From NCBI GenBank assembly GCA_013042895.1, contig JABDPD010000179.1:1-6276 (forward strand): a stretch of DNA of 6,276 nucleotides, given 5' to 3'. The notes below the pieces were generated by a model that was not told where the DNA came from, searched no databases, and saw only the letters and a list, made by a program, of their open reading frames with translations. Every line of letters starts with the position of its first letter. Position 1 is the first letter of the stretch. Shown in pieces: positions 5,480 to 6,276 of the stretch. The DNA is from Boseongicola sp. GTDB lineage: Bacteria; Pseudomonadota; Alphaproteobacteria; Rhodobacterales; Rhodobacteraceae. A program made the position numbers and the translations under genes.

Positions 5480-6276
5480 ATGGCGGCTATCAATTTCAAT
5501 GAGATGGGCGACCGCGATGGCGGTTCGCTGACAGCAGCGATAAATTGGGCAGGCGCGTTCCTGTCAATTTTGCTGATTGCAGGACTTGCGACCTGGGGCT
5601 GGAAGCTTTGGCAGCGTGATGTCACTGGCATTCCGGTCGTGCGGGCTTTGGAAGGACCGATGCGCATCACCCCGGCCGATCCTGGTGGATTGGCGAATGA
5701 TTTCCAAGGTTTGGCTGTGAACCGCATTGCGGAGGAGCGGGCAACCGAGTTGGCGGATCGAGTGGTTTTAGCGCCGGCACCGCAGACCCTTAATGAGGAC
5801 GAAGACTTGGCTATGGCGGACTTGGCGCCTCCGGTGGAAGAAATCTTGCCGGTGGTCGAAGTCACTCCTGCGCCCGAGTTGGACGAAGTGGCGGTTCTGG
5901 AGACCTCGAGCGAGCCGATGGTGGAAAATGCGCCATCTGCGACTGACCTTGCCGTCGCGGCCGCGCTTTCGGAGGCAGGCGCAATCGTTGAAGCTCAATC
6001 GGTGAGCCTTGTCGTCGCGGGGCCAGGTGTGCCCTTGGCAACACCACGACCACTGGTGCGCCCCGAAGGGCGGCGTGTGGCCTCGTTGAATGTTATCAAT
6101 GACGTAACCGGTGCAATTGATCCGGCTACTATCCCGGTTGGTACGCGGCTCGTGCAGCTTGGCGCCTATGGATCCGAGGATGTGGCAAAGGCAGAATGGG
6201 CGAACGCGATTGCAAATTTCGGAGACTATATGGTTGGCAAGGAGCGGGTGGTGCAGGAGGCGGAAACCGGTGGGCG
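5480..6276 (+). CDS. SPOR-domain inner-membrane protein, 3' end beyond the window
   Basis: An open frame starts at ATG 5480, with GTGAGG (5466-5471) eight bases upstream, and runs off the right edge without a stop, giving 265 complete residues. After a short N-terminal cytoplasmic segment there is one hydrophobic membrane helix (about 21-43, WAGAFLSILLIAGLATWGW), so the rest should lie in the periplasm. A conserved-looking block (MRITPADPGG, 61-70) is followed by a long acidic, Pro/Ala/Val/Glu-rich low-complexity linker (about 95-195). The start of a SPOR domain is seen at VGTRLVQLGAYGSEDVAKAE (220-239). SPOR domains bind denuded glycan strands at the division septum. In Rhodobacterales a gene of this type commonly lies between argS and nagZ, which supports a peptidoglycan-related role; that context is from memory. 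The end of the SPOR domain is missing only because the window stops. Confidence 0.85.
   Translation, partial: MAAINFNEMGDRDGGSLTAAINWAGAFLSILLIAGLATWGWKLWQRDVTGIPVVRALEGPMRITPADPGGLANDFQGLAVNRIAEERATELADRVVLAPAPQTLNEDEDLAMADLAPPVEEILPVVEVTPAPELDEVAVLETSSEPMVENAPSATDLAVAAALSEAGAIVEAQSVSLVVAGPGVPLATPRPLVRPEGRRVASLNVINDVTGAIDPATIPVGTRLVQLGAYGSEDVAKAEWANAIANFGDYMVGKERVVQEAETGG

Noticed and set aside
5461..5865. A 134-residue minus-strand frame opposite the SPOR gene
   Set aside because: It is a Ser/Ala/Lys-rich shadow of the SPOR gene, whose own frame has a good ribosome site, a membrane helix and a SPOR domain.
1..6276. Search for CRISPR repeats, tRNA genes, insertion-sequence ends or toxin-antitoxin/defence modules
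   Set aside because: No spaced direct repeats, cloverleaf-like segments, transposase or integrase motifs, or paired small toxin-like genes were seen on either strand.

Overview
The window looks like chromosomal, mostly housekeeping DNA of an alphaproteobacterium, most probably a marine Rhodobacterales (Roseobacter-type) species. The grounds are the protein sequences of Dgt, ArgS and the A-type iron-sulfur carrier, and the gene order: an A-type carrier divergent from dgt, with argS and an inner-membrane SPOR-domain gene downstream. From memory of Rhodobacterales genomes, nagZ, scpA and scpB would be expected just beyond the right edge. No database search was possible.

Layout, left to right. 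(1) Bases 1-170 hold the C-terminal tail of an unidentified plus-strand protein with a faint Sel1-repeat look and codon use unlike the rest. (2) Bases 171-246 are a short convergent spacer with a strong hairpin. (3) On the minus strand, an A-type iron-sulfur carrier gene (erpA-like, 657-989) is followed by a small SpoIIAA-like/STAS protein gene (247-618); they are probably cotranscribed. (4) A 73-bp divergent promoter region (990-1062) separates erpA from dgt. (5) On the plus strand lie dgt (1063-2202), an HD-domain dNTP triphosphohydrolase, and then a class I SAM-dependent methyltransferase (2264-3061). (6) A GNAT acetyltransferase (3068-3571, minus strand) converges on the methyltransferase with only 6 bp between stop codons. 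(7) A divergent promoter region (about 3572-3674) has two back-to-back TTGAC-type -35 elements serving the GNAT gene and argS. (8) argS (3675-5399) is followed by a SPOR-domain membrane protein (5480 to the window end, incomplete).

The functions are mainly independent: iron-sulfur cluster delivery, dNTP pool control, arginyl-tRNA charging and peptidoglycan/septum-associated SPOR binding. The methyltransferase and GNAT genes sit between dgt and argS and look like lineage-specific passengers of unknown substrate. I see no CRISPR array, transposon, tRNA, rRNA or phage module. I did not find convincing evidence of an undescribed system; the findings are modest points about regulation, gene boundaries and synteny.
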